Assembly (NCBI GenBank): GCA_013374505.1
Contig: QENJ01000061.1
Coordinates: 1 to 14,193 of the forward strand
DNA: 14,193 bases
From: Candidatus Methanophagaceae archaeon
GTDB lineage: Archaea; Halobacteriota; Syntropharchaeia; Alkanophagales; Methanospirareceae
Reading direction: 5' to 3'
Position 1 is the first letter of the stretch; every line of letters starts with the position of its first letter. The translations under genes and the position numbers were made by a program. The notes beneath the pieces are model-generated. The model was not told the DNA's origin, did no database searches, and saw only the letters and a program-made list of their open reading frames with translations. Below are positions 1-7,388 of the stretch, in pieces.

Positions 1-541
1 CAGTCCAGCCGAGATAAGCACTCCAGCCGATGTCCACACCCGTATAAACACCTTCTGCTGCTTTCGCACACTCGATCAGCTCTTTGTTGACCGTGAAAAG
101 GCCCTCGGTGTTCCAATGTCCTGCCCGCATCACGAATCTTGCACCACGCACGAGTTCAAAATCCAGCTCTTCGGGCTTCAGGTCTGAATTCGCGCCTCTG
201 TCGGAGAGCATAGACCTGCTACCGTCTTCAAAGGATATACTCACGGTTATACCGGGATGGTCTTCTTTTTCCGATACAGACGTAAAGCAACTCACACCAG
301 ATTTTTGCAATTCCGAGATTACCCAATTCGATAGCACATCGTTTCCGGTCTTGCAAATAAGTGCGGTTCGCAATCCTAAAGAAGCACATGCCGCTGCACA
401 GTTTCCCGCCTGACCGCCGATGCTGAGCATGAATTCGCAACCTATCTGTTTGTCTCGCTCGGGATAAGCCACTATGGGTGTCGTGGCTATGTCACAGAAC
501 ACATCTCCTATGACAGTTACATCATATTTTCCGCTCGCCAT
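1..541 (-). CDS. PfkB-family carbohydrate kinase, N-terminal part (runs off left edge)
   Basis: Reading the minus strand from the ATG at 541 gives 180 open codons to the window edge. It begins MASGKYDVTVIGDVFCDIAT, the usual first strand of ribokinase-like sugar or nucleoside kinases. It continues with the glycine-rich signature IGGQAGNCAAACASLGL (about residues 41-57), then KTGND (64-68) and DRGANSDL (about 114-121), all typical of the PfkB N-terminal lid and sugar-binding region. The C-terminal ATP/anion-hole motif (GAGD) lies outside the window. The family phosphorylates sugars, nucleosides or related alcohols with ATP in the cytoplasm; the substrate cannot be read here. The start overlaps the end of the upstream membrane-protein gene by 20 bases, so the two are probably co-transcribed. 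Confidence 0.88.
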   Translation of the reverse strand, partial: MASGKYDVTVIGDVFCDIATTPIVAYPERDKQIGCEFMLSIGGQAGNCAAACASLGLRTALICKTGNDVLSNWVISELQKSGVSCFTSVSEKEDHPGITVSISFEDGSRSMLSDRGANSDLKPEELDFELVRGARFVMRAGHWNTEGLFTVNKELIECAKAAEGVYTGVDIGWSAYLGWT

Positions 542-809
542 CTTTCTCCGCATCTTCGCCTTTTCCTTTTGCGTCTTCCAACTGGTAATTACCGAACTCG
601 TCTATCTTCGGCGTTTTCGTCACCAAAAAGTACGGCAGCGCGAAGATAAGCACAACTCCGCCGACCACAATTAAAACGATAAGCCCGACTAAAACACCGA
701 GTCCCACGAGCAGCGCGATCTGTGCGAGTATATCGAAATAATAGAGTACCCCTACAATTACTGCGACAATGGCTAAGAAAATAGCAACGGCGGTAACTGC
801 GTTTCTCAT
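522..809 (-). CDS. Small integral membrane protein, 95 residues, unknown function
   Basis: The protein is almost all hydrophobic from residue 4 to about 63, enough for two, perhaps three, membrane helices: roughly 4-23, then a glycine/valine-rich stretch 28-62. It ends in a charged cytoplasmic-type tail rich in K, E and D (residues 64-95). No family is recognised. Its ATG overlaps the stop of the upstream AIM24 gene in an ATGA (806-809), and its own stop lies 20 bases inside the kinase gene. The three genes therefore look translationally coupled. The role is unknown; the context suggests only that it is made together with an AIM24-like protein and a sugar kinase. Confidence 0.75.
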   Translation of the reverse strand: MRNAVTAVAIFLAIVAVIVGVLYYFDILAQIALLVGLGVLVGLIVLIVVGGVVLIFALPYFLVTKTPKIDEFGNYQLEDAKGKGEDAEKDGERKI

Positions 810-1322
810 CTGCTTCTTAACGCGCTATCCAACAGGCCACCAACAACACCCCCTGCAGTACCCGAGGATTCGCCTCTTTGCGGCATGAACGGTGCTAAGG
901 CGGATGCTAAATTGTGCAGTGTCATTGATTGTATTATTATCTTCCCCGGCCCGGTTAATGTGGTCATAAAGAGACCTTCACCGCCGAAGAACATTGTCTT
1001 GATCCCCGGTACTTTCTGGATGTCATAATCTACTGTGCCATCCCAGCCAACTACACTACCTGTATCTACTTTCATTGATTGTCCCTGCTGCAGGTCGAAC
1101 TCAATGAAATCGCCACAGGCATGAACAAACACGGTGCCTGTACCGGCAAGCCGCTCCAGAATGAAGCCTTCGCCACCAAAGAAAGTCGCCCCTCATCTTC
1201 GCTTCCATAGTCATATTTGGGCTCATGTACACCATCGCGCCCGCTTCTCCATAGACCCGCTCGCCTGAGCTTAATTCTAACGTTACCACTTGCAGGTTAT
1301 CGCCTGTTGTCTTATATTTCAT
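806..1322 (-). pseudogene. AIM24 / TIGR00266-family protein with internal deletion and frameshift
   Basis: The first 45 codons from the ATG at 1322 read as a normal start of this family: MKYKTTGDNLQVVTLELSSG, then GEAGAMVYMSPN and TMEAKMRG. The frame then runs into nonsense (stop at 1101). In the neighbouring frame a good C-terminal half begins at about 1187 with GATFFGGEGFILERLAG, followed by VDTGSVVGWDGTVDYDIQ and KTMFFGGEGLFMTTLTGPGK, ending at 806. Adding one G to the GGGG run near 1185 would join the frames. Even so, the product would be about 170 residues against about 220-240 usual, because the middle (GESFF / QKDAFL part) is missing. The family forms trimeric beta-barrel-like proteins of poorly known function. 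The change could be decay or an assembly error. The gene heads a unit with the membrane protein and the kinase. Confidence 0.8.
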
Positions 1323-1357
1323 GTTTTCTACCTCTGAGAATAGAGATTGACAAGGGG

Positions 1358-1366
1358 CTATAAATA
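1358..1366 (-). promoter_or_regulatory. Putative archaeal TATA box for the AIM24 unit
   Basis: On the minus strand the sequence CCTATTTATAG lies with its centre about 40 bases before the ATG at 1322, a suitable distance for a short leader. Inferred from position and composition only. Confidence 0.4.
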
Positions 1367-1404
1367 GGTTGTGGCTGTGAGAGGTTAGGTTTCGGTGACC
1401 AAAA

Positions 1405-1415
1405 ACTTTTTATAC
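1405..1415 (+). promoter_or_regulatory. Putative archaeal TATA box for the DUF4389-like gene
   Basis: ACTTTTTATAC is a good archaeal box A with an A-rich BRE-like stretch (CCAAAAA) just before it. The predicted transcript start is near 1438. The leader would carry the Shine-Dalgarno GGGGTGAT at 1477-1484. It is divergent from the AIM24 promoter. Confidence 0.5.
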
Positions 1416-1489
1416 TACCCAAACATTGCCTTGAATAGCACGGCAAAAATTAGCCGTGGGATGTAAAAAGCAAACAGGGGTGATTGTTT

Positions 1490-1807
1490 ATGGCAGAAGA
1501 AAAAACGGAAGGGATGAAGCAGTTGTTTGTCTACGAGCATGATGCAAAGCGGCTGGAACTTTTAATAAGAATTGTGTATGCGTTCGTTATACAGGTGGTA
1601 GTGATGGTGTATGGCATAATCGCAGGGATATGCATGTTCATCCAGTGGTTTGTGATATTGATACTTGGACGCAGAAGCGAAGGTTTGAGCAACTTCATTA
1701 AGGGGTATCTTGTATATTATGTGCACGTGATAGGCTATGTTTACTGGATGACCGATGACAGACCTGGAATAATGCCAAAGGCGACAGAGATATACGAGAA
1801 GAAGTAA
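1490..1807 (+). CDS. DUF4389-like small membrane protein (intact copy)
   Basis: The protein has 105 residues. The ATG at 1490 is preferred over an in-frame TTG at 1484 because GGGGTGAT (1477-1484) sits five bases before it. A charged N-terminus with LFVYEHDAKRLELLIRI is followed by two membrane segments: about residues 24-52 (VYAFVIQVVVMVYGIIAGIC and on) and 66-83. Between them is the motif ILGRRSEGLSNFIKGYL, and after them WMTDDRPGI. The pattern of helix, GRRP/SEGL loop, helix, TD-RP is that of the DUF4389 family, whose function is unknown. The gene has its own promoter and terminator and converges on the GT-C-like gene. From 1550 onward it is the left edge of the tandem duplication; a second, headless copy lies at 2812-3069. 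Confidence 0.75.
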   Translation: MAEEKTEGMKQLFVYEHDAKRLELLIRIVYAFVIQVVVMVYGIIAGICMFIQWFVILILGRRSEGLSNFIKGYLVYYVHVIGYVYWMTDDRPGIMPKATEIYEKK

Positions 1808-1877
1808 AAAGGGGCTTTCATCACTAAAGCGGTGAATAGCTGCGATAACCCTTTTCTTTTTTTTTTAATTTTTTTGT
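1807..1877 (+). terminator. Hairpin plus T-run terminator after the DUF4389-like gene
   Basis: AAAAGGG (1807-1813) can pair with CCCTTTT (1849-1855), with an inner GCTTT/AAAGC stem. A long run of T follows (1857-1866 and 1869-1875). T-runs are the main archaeal termination signal; the stem is extra. It is copied exactly at 3069-3139. Confidence 0.6.
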
Positions 1878-1906
1878 ATATGAAGCATAACTTTTATCTA
1901 TTATAG

Positions 1907-1950
1907 ACGCAGATTCACACGGATTTGATTTCTTCTGCGTTAATCCGTGT
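1907..1950. repeat. Interleaved inverted-repeat element (copy 1)
   Basis: ACGCAGA (1907-1913) is inverted at 1934-1940, and ACACGGATT (1917-1925) is inverted at 1942-1950. The order is a, b, a', b', so both stems cannot form as a simple hairpin. It resembles the dispersed non-coding ACGCAGATT/AATCTGCGT repeats seen in many prokaryote genomes. Copy 2 lies at 3169-3212. Nearby, the word TCTCGTG (2124-2130 and 2134-2140) is inverted as CACGAGA at 2043-2049. Nothing else is seen in the non-coding stretch 1878-2211. Confidence 0.55.
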
Positions 1951-2211
1951 CAACAATTGATTTTATTGCTATTACAGTTCGTTAAATGCTAAAATCAGGT
2001 GGGCAATGTAAGTGTAGTAGTTTTAGGCAGATAACAGATTCCCACGAGAAAGCATTACTATGGGTCCGGCTTAAGGACACTATTGGCTCTTTATCCATTG
2101 CTAACCAAAAAATCTTGTGTTCATCTCGTGGAATCTCGTGGTTTCTTACCCCGCTGCTATACAAACGCAGTAGTAATCCGATTTTGTGAGTGAACACGCC
2201 CGTCATACAGG

Positions 2212-2811
2212 TCATTTTACCTCGTATATCCGGCAGCACCCGCCATCTACTACCTCGTCAAATTGCAAATCAAATCGCGTGGGGTCATCAAATGCGGAAT
2301 AATTTATTACGAAGTGGTTATCACTTGCAAATGCACGTTCATGAGCGCAGATGCAGACGTAATCCACACCGTACGCCTTAACGAGTGTGTAATCACCTTT
2401 ATACATCTCGATTTCGGCGTTTTTACGTGCATTAATGCACGTCCAGTTCATACCGTGCGACCACAACCAGCCCTCATAGCCCATCACCCGTTGCCTGCCC
2501 GATAAAGATGGTATTGGATGGTTATGCGCACTTCCGGTTAAGAAAACCGCATCGGACGCTGTATTATCGCGCACCCACTCAGCAACTTCCAGCTCTTCTC
2601 CGGACCACATCTGACAATCCTTCTCCAGCATCCACACATGTGTACCAACGCCGAATAAAATGCAACTGCTAACCAAAACGATAAGCACTAAAGTACCAAT
2701 AGACTTTCTCCGTTTGCTTACGGAATCGCATAGCCAGAATATCGCTACGGCCGCAAGTATCACGGTCAGCGCGTACCAATGTAAAAATAGTTTATAGTTG
2801 TCAAAGTACCA
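2212..2811 (-). pseudogene. C-terminal fragment of the GT-C-like membrane gene (duplicate)
   Basis: The last 200 codons of the large membrane gene are repeated here with the same protein sequence from KFQPWYFDNY onward (last helices plus the soluble C-terminal domain). A TAA stands directly before this frame at the duplication junction, and there is no promoter or start region. The fragment is almost certainly not translated. The first in-frame start-like codon would be at 2763. Confidence 0.85.
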
Positions 2812-3069
2812 CGGCTGGAACTTTTAATAAGAATTGTGTATGCGTTCGTTATACAGGTGGTAGTGATGGTGTATGGCATAATCGCAGGGATATGCATGTT
2901 CATCCAGTGGTTTGTGATATTGATACTTGGACGCAGAAGCGAAGGTTTGAGCAACTTCATTAAGGGGTATCTTGTATATTATGTGCACGTGATAGGCTAT
3001 GTTTACTGGATGACCGATGACAGACCTGGAATAATGCCAAAGGCGACAGAGATATACGAGAAGAAGTAA
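2812..3069 (+). pseudogene. 5'-truncated copy of the DUF4389-like gene
   Basis: This is an exact copy of the DUF4389-like gene from codon 21 on, without start codon, Shine-Dalgarno or promoter. A GTG at 2836 could start a 77-residue product, but no ribosome binding site is seen. The upstream sequence is the end of duplication unit 1. Confidence 0.85.
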
Positions 3070-3139
3070 AAAGGGGCTTTCATCACTAAAGCGGTGAATA
3101 GCTGCGATAACCCTTTTCTTTTTTTTTTAATTTTTTTGT
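3069..3139 (+). terminator. Second copy of the hairpin plus T-run terminator
   Basis: Exact copy of 1807-1877 inside duplication unit 2. In this position it mainly separates the headless DUF4389 copy from the full GT-C-like gene. Confidence 0.5.
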
Positions 3140-3168
3140 ATATGAAGCATAACTTTTATCTATTATAG

Positions 3169-3212
3169 ACGCAGATTCACACGGATTTGATTTCTTCTGC
3201 GTTAATCCGTGT
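3169..3212. repeat. Interleaved inverted-repeat element (copy 2)
   Basis: Duplicate of 1907-1950. The non-coding stretch 3140-3473 otherwise holds only the duplicated TCTCGTG repeats (3386-3392, 3396-3402, inverted at 3305-3311). Confidence 0.55.
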
Positions 3213-3473
3213 CAACAATTGATTTTATTGCTATTACAGTTCGTTAAATGCTAAAATCAGGTGGGCAATGTAAGTGTAGTAGTTTTAGGCAGATAACAGA
3301 TTCCCACGAGAAAGCATTACTATGGGTCCGGCTTAAGGACACTATTGGCTCTTTATCCATTGCTAACCAAAAAATCTTGTGTTCATCTCGTGGAATCTCG
3401 TGGTTTCTTACCCCGCTGCTATACAAACGCAGTAGTAATCCGATTTTGTGAGTGAACACGCCCGTCATACAGG

Positions 3474-5474
3474 TCATTTTACCTCGTATATCCGGCAGCA
3501 CCCGCCATCTACTACCTCGTCAAATTGCAAATCAAATCGCGTGGGGTCATCAAATGCGGAATAATTTATTACGAAGTGGTTATCACTTGCAAATGCACGT
3601 TCATGAGCGCAGATGCAGACGTAATCCACACCGTACGCCTTAACGAGTGTGTAATCACCTTTATACATCTCGATTTCGGCGTTTTTACGTGCATTAATGC
3701 ACGTCCAGTTCATACCGTGCGACCACAACCAGCCCTCATAGCCCATCACCCGTTGCCTGCCCGATAAAGATGGTATTGGATGGTTATGCGCACTTCCGGT
3801 TAAGAAAACCGCATCGGACGCTGTATTATCGCGCACCCACTCAGCAACTTCCAGCTCTTCTCCGGACCACATCTGACAATCCTTCTCCAGCATCCACACA
3901 TGTGTACCAACGCCGAATAAAATGCAACTGCTAACCAAAACGATAAGCACTAAAGTACCAATAGACTTTCTCCGTTTGCTTACGGAATCGCATAGCCAGA
4001 ATATCGCTACGGCCGCAAGTATCACGGTCAGCGCGTACCAATGTAAAAATAGTTTATAGTTGTCAAAGTACCAGGGCTGGAATTTTACTAAATTCGCGCC
4101 TACGAAGAGTAACAAAAAGGGCAGATAGAATAATCTTACCGTTCGTGTTGATTTCAAGAGCCCTAATGGCAGAAGCAAAAACAGAATGCCCAGGTTTAGC
4201 AGCCATAAATAAAGAACTAATAAAAACGACCTTGCTACGGATGAGAACGCACATAAAAACGACCAATCTAAGCCCAATATCAATTCACTGTTCTTTTCCG
4301 TCCAGCCGGGGAAGAACACGAAGAAAGTATCGGTTACGCCAGTCCGGATAAACAATATCTGCGGTAGCGAGAGTAGAATCAGCGGCGCAAATACGCAACT
4401 AAAAATACGTAAATCCGTCATACCGGGCAGTTTCCACGTGCCATATTGGATTGATCTGTTCTTCGTATCGTTTTTGAAGGCCGCAATACAGATAAGGACT
4501 GAAGAAACAAACGCAGTCGCCATAAACGAATGCGCGTGTATGTACGGTAGCAGTCCAATAAGTGTACCTGCCAGAAACAGCTCCTTATACAATAGTTTTG
4601 GCTTAGACCTGCTTTTCGATTCGGGCTCTATCTTGAATAACGCTTCGTAGAGAATGATATAAACCGCAAATGAGATTGCCATACCAAAGATCGCAGTTCT
4701 TTGTGGCATTATAACGGCATACATCGGGTTAAGGAACTCAACGGTAAACTGAGGGAGTAGCGACTCAAACAGATACGGTGCCGGGTAGCCGGAGAAGATG
4801 AATAAAATAACTGCTAATGCACCTACTTTCTTCAGGCCTGTCAATCGGTATGCAAGAAAGAAGAACAGCCCGAATAGAGAAACCTGGAATAAAATGTTTG
4901 GGATGATGATCGCACCTCGCAAGCTCAATCCGGCTTTCATTAAAACTGCGGTGTAGAATTCCATGAGAAACGGGTTGTGCATGTCGATGTCCAAAAACTG
5001 CTGATACGTTAAGGGGAATGTGAAACTATCACTATAAACAAGCGATGAGATAATGGAAGTGTGAAATGGATAATCAGCCCAAACCGTATGAAGTGCGTAT
5101 ATATTTCCCGCGGCGTCCGGTCGTAACACTCCGTATAGGTTCATAAAAAATAGGTAAAGCAGAATGAACGCGAAGAACGTGAGGGTGTAACGGTCGAACT
5201 CAAATTTGGATAGGCTATCCGAGTAGCTCTTGTATGTGTGTTTCAAACATATGGCGCTTATTAACGCGCATATAAGTATGCAAAGCAGGATGATACCGGT
5301 ACTTAACGTGCCTGCTAAACACGCAAGGACGAAGATAAGCCAGATTGAGATCACGTGCCCGAGTGTAATCGCGAAAAAGACTCGTTCCAGTGTAGAAAAC
5401 CGGAGGTCTAAAAGAGTGGAGATGGCAAGACCGAGCAGGCAACTAATCGCAATGAAAAAGAACCATAGTAGCAT
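3474..5474 (-). CDS. Large polytopic membrane protein, GT-C glycosyltransferase-like
   Basis: The protein has 666 residues. About a dozen hydrophobic segments run from residue 1 to about 525, followed by a soluble domain of about 140 residues. The first large outside loop holds the acidic/aromatic motif WADYPFH (132-138) and later DIDMHNPF, where GT-C enzymes carry their catalytic acid. The tail has EEVAEWV-like helix residues (EELEVAEWVRDNTASDAVFL) and the motif SGRQRVMGYEGWLWSHG, common in archaeal and bacterial GT-C/YfhO-type proteins. Such enzymes transfer sugars from a polyprenyl-phosphate carrier on the outer membrane face. Donor and acceptor cannot be told. No Shine-Dalgarno precedes the ATG, but a TATA box lies 29 bases upstream, fitting a leaderless mRNA. 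The last 200 codons are duplicated at 2212-2811. Confidence 0.75.
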   Translation of the reverse strand: MLLWFFFIAISCLLGLAISTLLDLRFSTLERVFFAITLGHVISIWLIFVLACLAGTLSTGIILLCILICALISAICLKHTYKSYSDSLSKFEFDRYTLTFFAFILLYLFFMNLYGVLRPDAAGNIYALHTVWADYPFHTSIISSLVYSDSFTFPLTYQQFLDIDMHNPFLMEFYTAVLMKAGLSLRGAIIIPNILFQVSLFGLFFFLAYRLTGLKKVGALAVILFIFSGYPAPYLFESLLPQFTVEFLNPMYAVIMPQRTAIFGMAISFAVYIILYEALFKIEPESKSRSKPKLLYKELFLAGTLIGLLPYIHAHSFMATAFVSSVLICIAAFKNDTKNRSIQYGTWKLPGMTDLRIFSCVFAPLILLSLPQILFIRTGVTDTFFVFFPGWTEKNSELILGLDWSFLCAFSSVARSFLLVLYLWLLNLGILFLLLPLGLLKSTRTVRLFYLPFLLLFVGANLVKFQPWYFDNYKLFLHWYALTVILAAVAIFWLCDSVSKRRKSIGTLVLIVLVSSCILFGVGTHVWMLEKDCQMWSGEELEVAEWVRDNTASDAVFLTGSAHNHPIPSLSGRQRVMGYEGWLWSHGMNWTCINARKNAEIEMYKGDYTLVKAYGVDYVCICAHERAFASDNHFVINYSAFDDPTRFDLQFDEVVDGGCCRIYEVK

Positions 5475-5656
5475 GGGTGTCTAATTGTCTTTTCGGCTTT
5501 TAAATATTCAATTAATCGTGTTTTTGAGTTTCCGAAAATAGCAAGATCGATCAGCTCAGTAGCAATTCGATAAAAAAGATCCCTGGGTTCATCTCTCAAA
5601 AAGACCCCTTTTGCATCATGCAAATCTTCAATTGACGGGCATTTTTCTTCTGTCAT
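5408..5656 (-). CDS. Small protein of 82 residues, last gene of the nuclease unit, probably truncated
   Basis: The start is well supported: AGGAGGTGAT (5661-5670, minus strand) stands four bases before the ATG at 5656, the best ribosome binding site in the window. The beginning, MTEEKCPSIEDLHDAKGVFL then RDEPRDLFYRIATELIDLAI, looks like a real folded protein. It resembles, from memory only, the start of longer defence-linked proteins of unknown function. After about residue 60 the frame crosses the promoter and start of the GT-C-like gene (67-base overlap), and the sequence becomes cysteine- and leucine-rich without clear pattern. The natural C-terminus has probably been lost. It follows the broken second nuclease by 23 bases. 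Confidence 0.5.
   Translation of the reverse strand: MTEEKCPSIEDLHDAKGVFLRDEPRDLFYRIATELIDLAIFGNSKTRLIEYLKAEKTIRHPCYYGSFSLRLVACSVLPSPLF
5498..5507 (-). promoter_or_regulatory. Putative TATA box for the GT-C-like gene
   Basis: The minus strand reads ATATTTAAAAGCC, centred 29 bases before the ATG at 5474. This predicts a transcript starting almost at the start codon, consistent with the absent ribosome binding site. The box lies inside the upstream 82-codon frame, arguing that the end of that frame is fortuitous. Confidence 0.5.
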
Positions 5657-5679
5657 TTATATCACCTCCTTATAGCCTT

Positions 5680-6077
5680 TCATCTTACGGCTGCATGTTG
5701 TTGAGGCCATGTCAGTAGCTGCTTACCCTTTTGTATGCCTACAGCCACTTCCTCACGTTGGTTTTCAAACGGGTCAGCAATCGAGAGCTTAGGGACCTTG
5801 ATTCGAATAACGGCTGATTTACCCGCCTTCTCTATTCGCATTGATAGCCAAAGGTGGATTTTTCGATTGCCGAATGCAAGAGCGCCAACTTGTACTGTCT
5901 CCGATTACCTATGGTTGTGCTCAATGAGAACCACTCAACAATATCTTCGTAATTGGCACGGGCATCGAATCCTTTAAGGTCCCCGTAAAAGTAAGAAGCT
6001 GGTGCCACGAGAACTGTTCGATAATCGGTATCTCGTTCCAATACGCCAGCTAGTGTGATAACTCCCGTTTCACTCAT
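5680..6077 (-). pseudogene. Second nuclease-like protein, internally deleted and frameshifted
   Basis: The ATG at 6077 overlaps the stop of the upstream nuclease gene in an ATGA, so the two were coupled. The first frame (81 residues, stop at 5832) reads MSETGVITLAGVLERDTDYR, TVLVAPASYFYG and YEDIVEWFSLS, and ends RQYKLALLHSAIEKSTFGYQ. This resembles the start of a PD-(D/E)XK-type protein of unknown specificity. A second frame, starting around 5860-5843, reads RIEKAGKSAVIRIKVPKLS and DPFENQREEVAVGIQKGKQL and ends at TGA 5680-5682. It looks like the natural C-terminus of the same kind of protein. The middle, where catalytic residues should lie, is missing. The join near 5835-5890 is out of frame. 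The family name is from memory and uncertain. Confidence 0.6.
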
Positions 6078-7111
6078 TTGCTTCCTCTATTTCTATTCAG
6101 GTCTATTTCAACTGCTAAATGTCCAATACAAGAAGATAGATCTTCATATGGTACCTGTAAAGGATCCAACTTCTTTACGGCTTGTAAACTTATTTGCTTC
6201 TGATCTCCCATTTTATCGTCGAGAACCGAGGTTGGCAATACATAATATTCCCATTGAGTAACATCTAACGGATCTATAGTTTCTTGAATGGTATGCTTCA
6301 GTAAACAAAATACATAGATGTCCGCATGCCGTTTCATCGCACGTGATTGTCTGTTTGTCTCTTCATTCCACTCGCTTGTTTTTCGGATGGCAAAAGATAT
6401 TTTTGAATACCCTTTCTGGTACCACGATTGGATATAGGCTGCTGATTTGACTTCGATTTTTATCCCGTTGGGCAATAATAAATCGTATGCGTCCCATTCA
6501 AATCGAACAGCATCTGCAAGATCTAAAGCGTGCGCAACAATATATTCTGCGAGTATGCCCCTGAGTGCATTACTGACTAAATCCGAGGCGGACCATTGCC
6601 AAAACTCCACTAATGAACAGTTAAGGTTAGTTCCATCTTTATGGAATCGCTCTGTTCCAGCCTTTCTTACTTTTTCAATTGGTGGTAACCCGCTCTGTTC
6701 AATCTCCTTTAACCAATCGGGAGTACGACAAACAGCGTATGGGCGAATATAGTTATTGGACAATGGCTTACCTGTGCTGAGTAGCACCAAACTACTACGC
6801 GGTTTAGTATCAGAAAGTGGAGTTAAATGAGAAAAAGAATACGTTGTCCTGTAAATTCCATGCTCTTTGTTAATCGTGATTGATTCTAATAGCGCATAAT
6901 AGATCAAGCCGCTGCTTTCTTCTGCCGCGCTAAATAAGATCGGCATTTTTTCCTGTCGTTCTTTAGCGTCCATAAAAAGCGAATAGCCAATTTTCCAATT
7001 CTTGTTTTCACGGAATGTGCCAGTCCCAGAACTCCTGTAAATGAACTCAAGGTTATCCCTTTTGCGTAAGGTATAAACGCATTGTTTTGAGAATCTGTGT
7101 TTTTCGGCCAT
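6074..7111 (-). CDS. Putative PD-(D/E)XK nuclease with EVE/PUA-like N-terminal domain
   Basis: The protein has 345 residues. The ATG at 7111 is chosen because TAAGGA lies just before it (7117-7122); a longer in-frame start at 7147 would overlap the upstream gene. The N-terminal 130 residues have alternating strands with WKIGYSLFMDAKERQ, SSGLIYYALLESI and SNNYIRPYAVCRTPDWL. They suggest an EVE- or PUA-like fold, which in other enzymes reads modified bases. The C-terminal half carries a nuclease core: helix LRGILAEYIVAHAL (183-196), then WDAYDLL (206-212), GIKIEVKSAAY (216-226) with D207 or D210, E220 and K222 as the metal-binding set, and Q228. No break is seen. It lies between a broken type ISP-like tail plus a small gene upstream and a second nuclease-like gene downstream, so a restriction role is inferred. 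Confidence 0.7.
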   Translation of the reverse strand: MAEKHRFSKQCVYTLRKRDNLEFIYRSSGTGTFRENKNWKIGYSLFMDAKERQEKMPILFSAAEESSGLIYYALLESITINKEHGIYRTTYSFSHLTPLSDTKPRSSLVLLSTGKPLSNNYIRPYAVCRTPDWLKEIEQSGLPPIEKVRKAGTERFHKDGTNLNCSLVEFWQWSASDLVSNALRGILAEYIVAHALDLADAVRFEWDAYDLLLPNGIKIEVKSAAYIQSWYQKGYSKISFAIRKTSEWNEETNRQSRAMKRHADIYVFCLLKHTIQETIDPLDVTQWEYYVLPTSVLDDKMGDQKQISLQAVKKLDPLQVPYEDLSSCIGHLAVEIDLNRNRGSK

Positions 7112-7133
7112 GAGTATCCTTACAATTACTACT

Positions 7134-7378
7134 TTAAGAGAATTCATCCCGGTGCTGTGCCCGTATTTCCTTTATCTTTTCGATTCGATTCCCTTCATGA
7201 ATCCGCTCTTCCGGTGTTAAAGCTTACAGCTCATGAACGATGCTAATCGTTGTTGACCATCAAGGATCGCCTCTTTATGATTATTTTCCAAATTTGCATC
7301 ACAATTATGTTCCCATTCTTCACGCTGTGCTTCTTCTGGGTTAAGCACCCCAAAAGTCATTGTTTCAACGTCTTCCAT
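7134..7378 (-). pseudogene. Small protein (about 80 codons) broken by a frameshift and a stop
   Basis: From the ATG at 7378 a 53-codon frame reads MEDVETMTFGVLNPEEAQRE, then LENNHKEAILDGQQRLASFM, ending at TAA 7217-7219. The neighbouring frame continues sensibly: HEL, a TAA (7224-7226), then ALTPEERIHEGNRIEKIKEI and ending at TAA 7134-7136. A single base missing in TTC near the phrase LASF would join the two, leaving one stop to explain. The gene lies 10 bases after the type ISP-like tail and 22 bases before the nuclease start, so it was part of the same unit. The function is unknown. The words LDGQQRL recall the DUF262/GmrSD nucleotidase motif, but the surroundings do not support that. Confidence 0.5.
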
Positions 7379-7388
7379 TTTTCATCAT

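Larger units (their letters stand above)
1550..2811. repeat. 1262-bp tandem duplication, unit 1
   Basis: From 1550 every stretch compared by eye recurs 1262 bases later, with no difference found. The unit holds most of the DUF4389-like gene, its terminator, about 400 bases of non-coding sequence and the last ~200 codons of the GT-C-like gene on the other strand. Both outer edges share GGCTGGAA followed by C/T and TTTTA (near 1551 and 4075). The junction at 2811/2812 switches inside that short homology, so the duplication probably arose by recombination at about 8-14 bases of microhomology. Confidence 0.93.
2812..4073. repeat. 1262-bp tandem duplication, unit 2
   Basis: This is the second copy of 1550-2811. 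It ends where the sequence leaves the repeat at 4074 (first mismatch) inside the full-length GT-C-like gene. The identity of the copies means either a very recent event or an assembly or library artefact. Confidence 0.93.

Noticed and set aside
84..413. 109-codon plus-strand frame
   Set aside because: It lies antisense to the PfkB-family kinase, whose conserved motifs are clear.
1982..2239. 85-codon minus-strand frame, repeated at 3244-3501
   Set aside because: It runs through non-coding repeats into the end of the GT-C frame, has no ribosome binding site and appears twice only because of the duplication.
7217..7378. LDGQQRL as a DUF262/GmrSD nucleotidase motif
   Set aside because: The rest of the 53-codon frame has no other DUF262 feature, and the frame is broken just after the motif.
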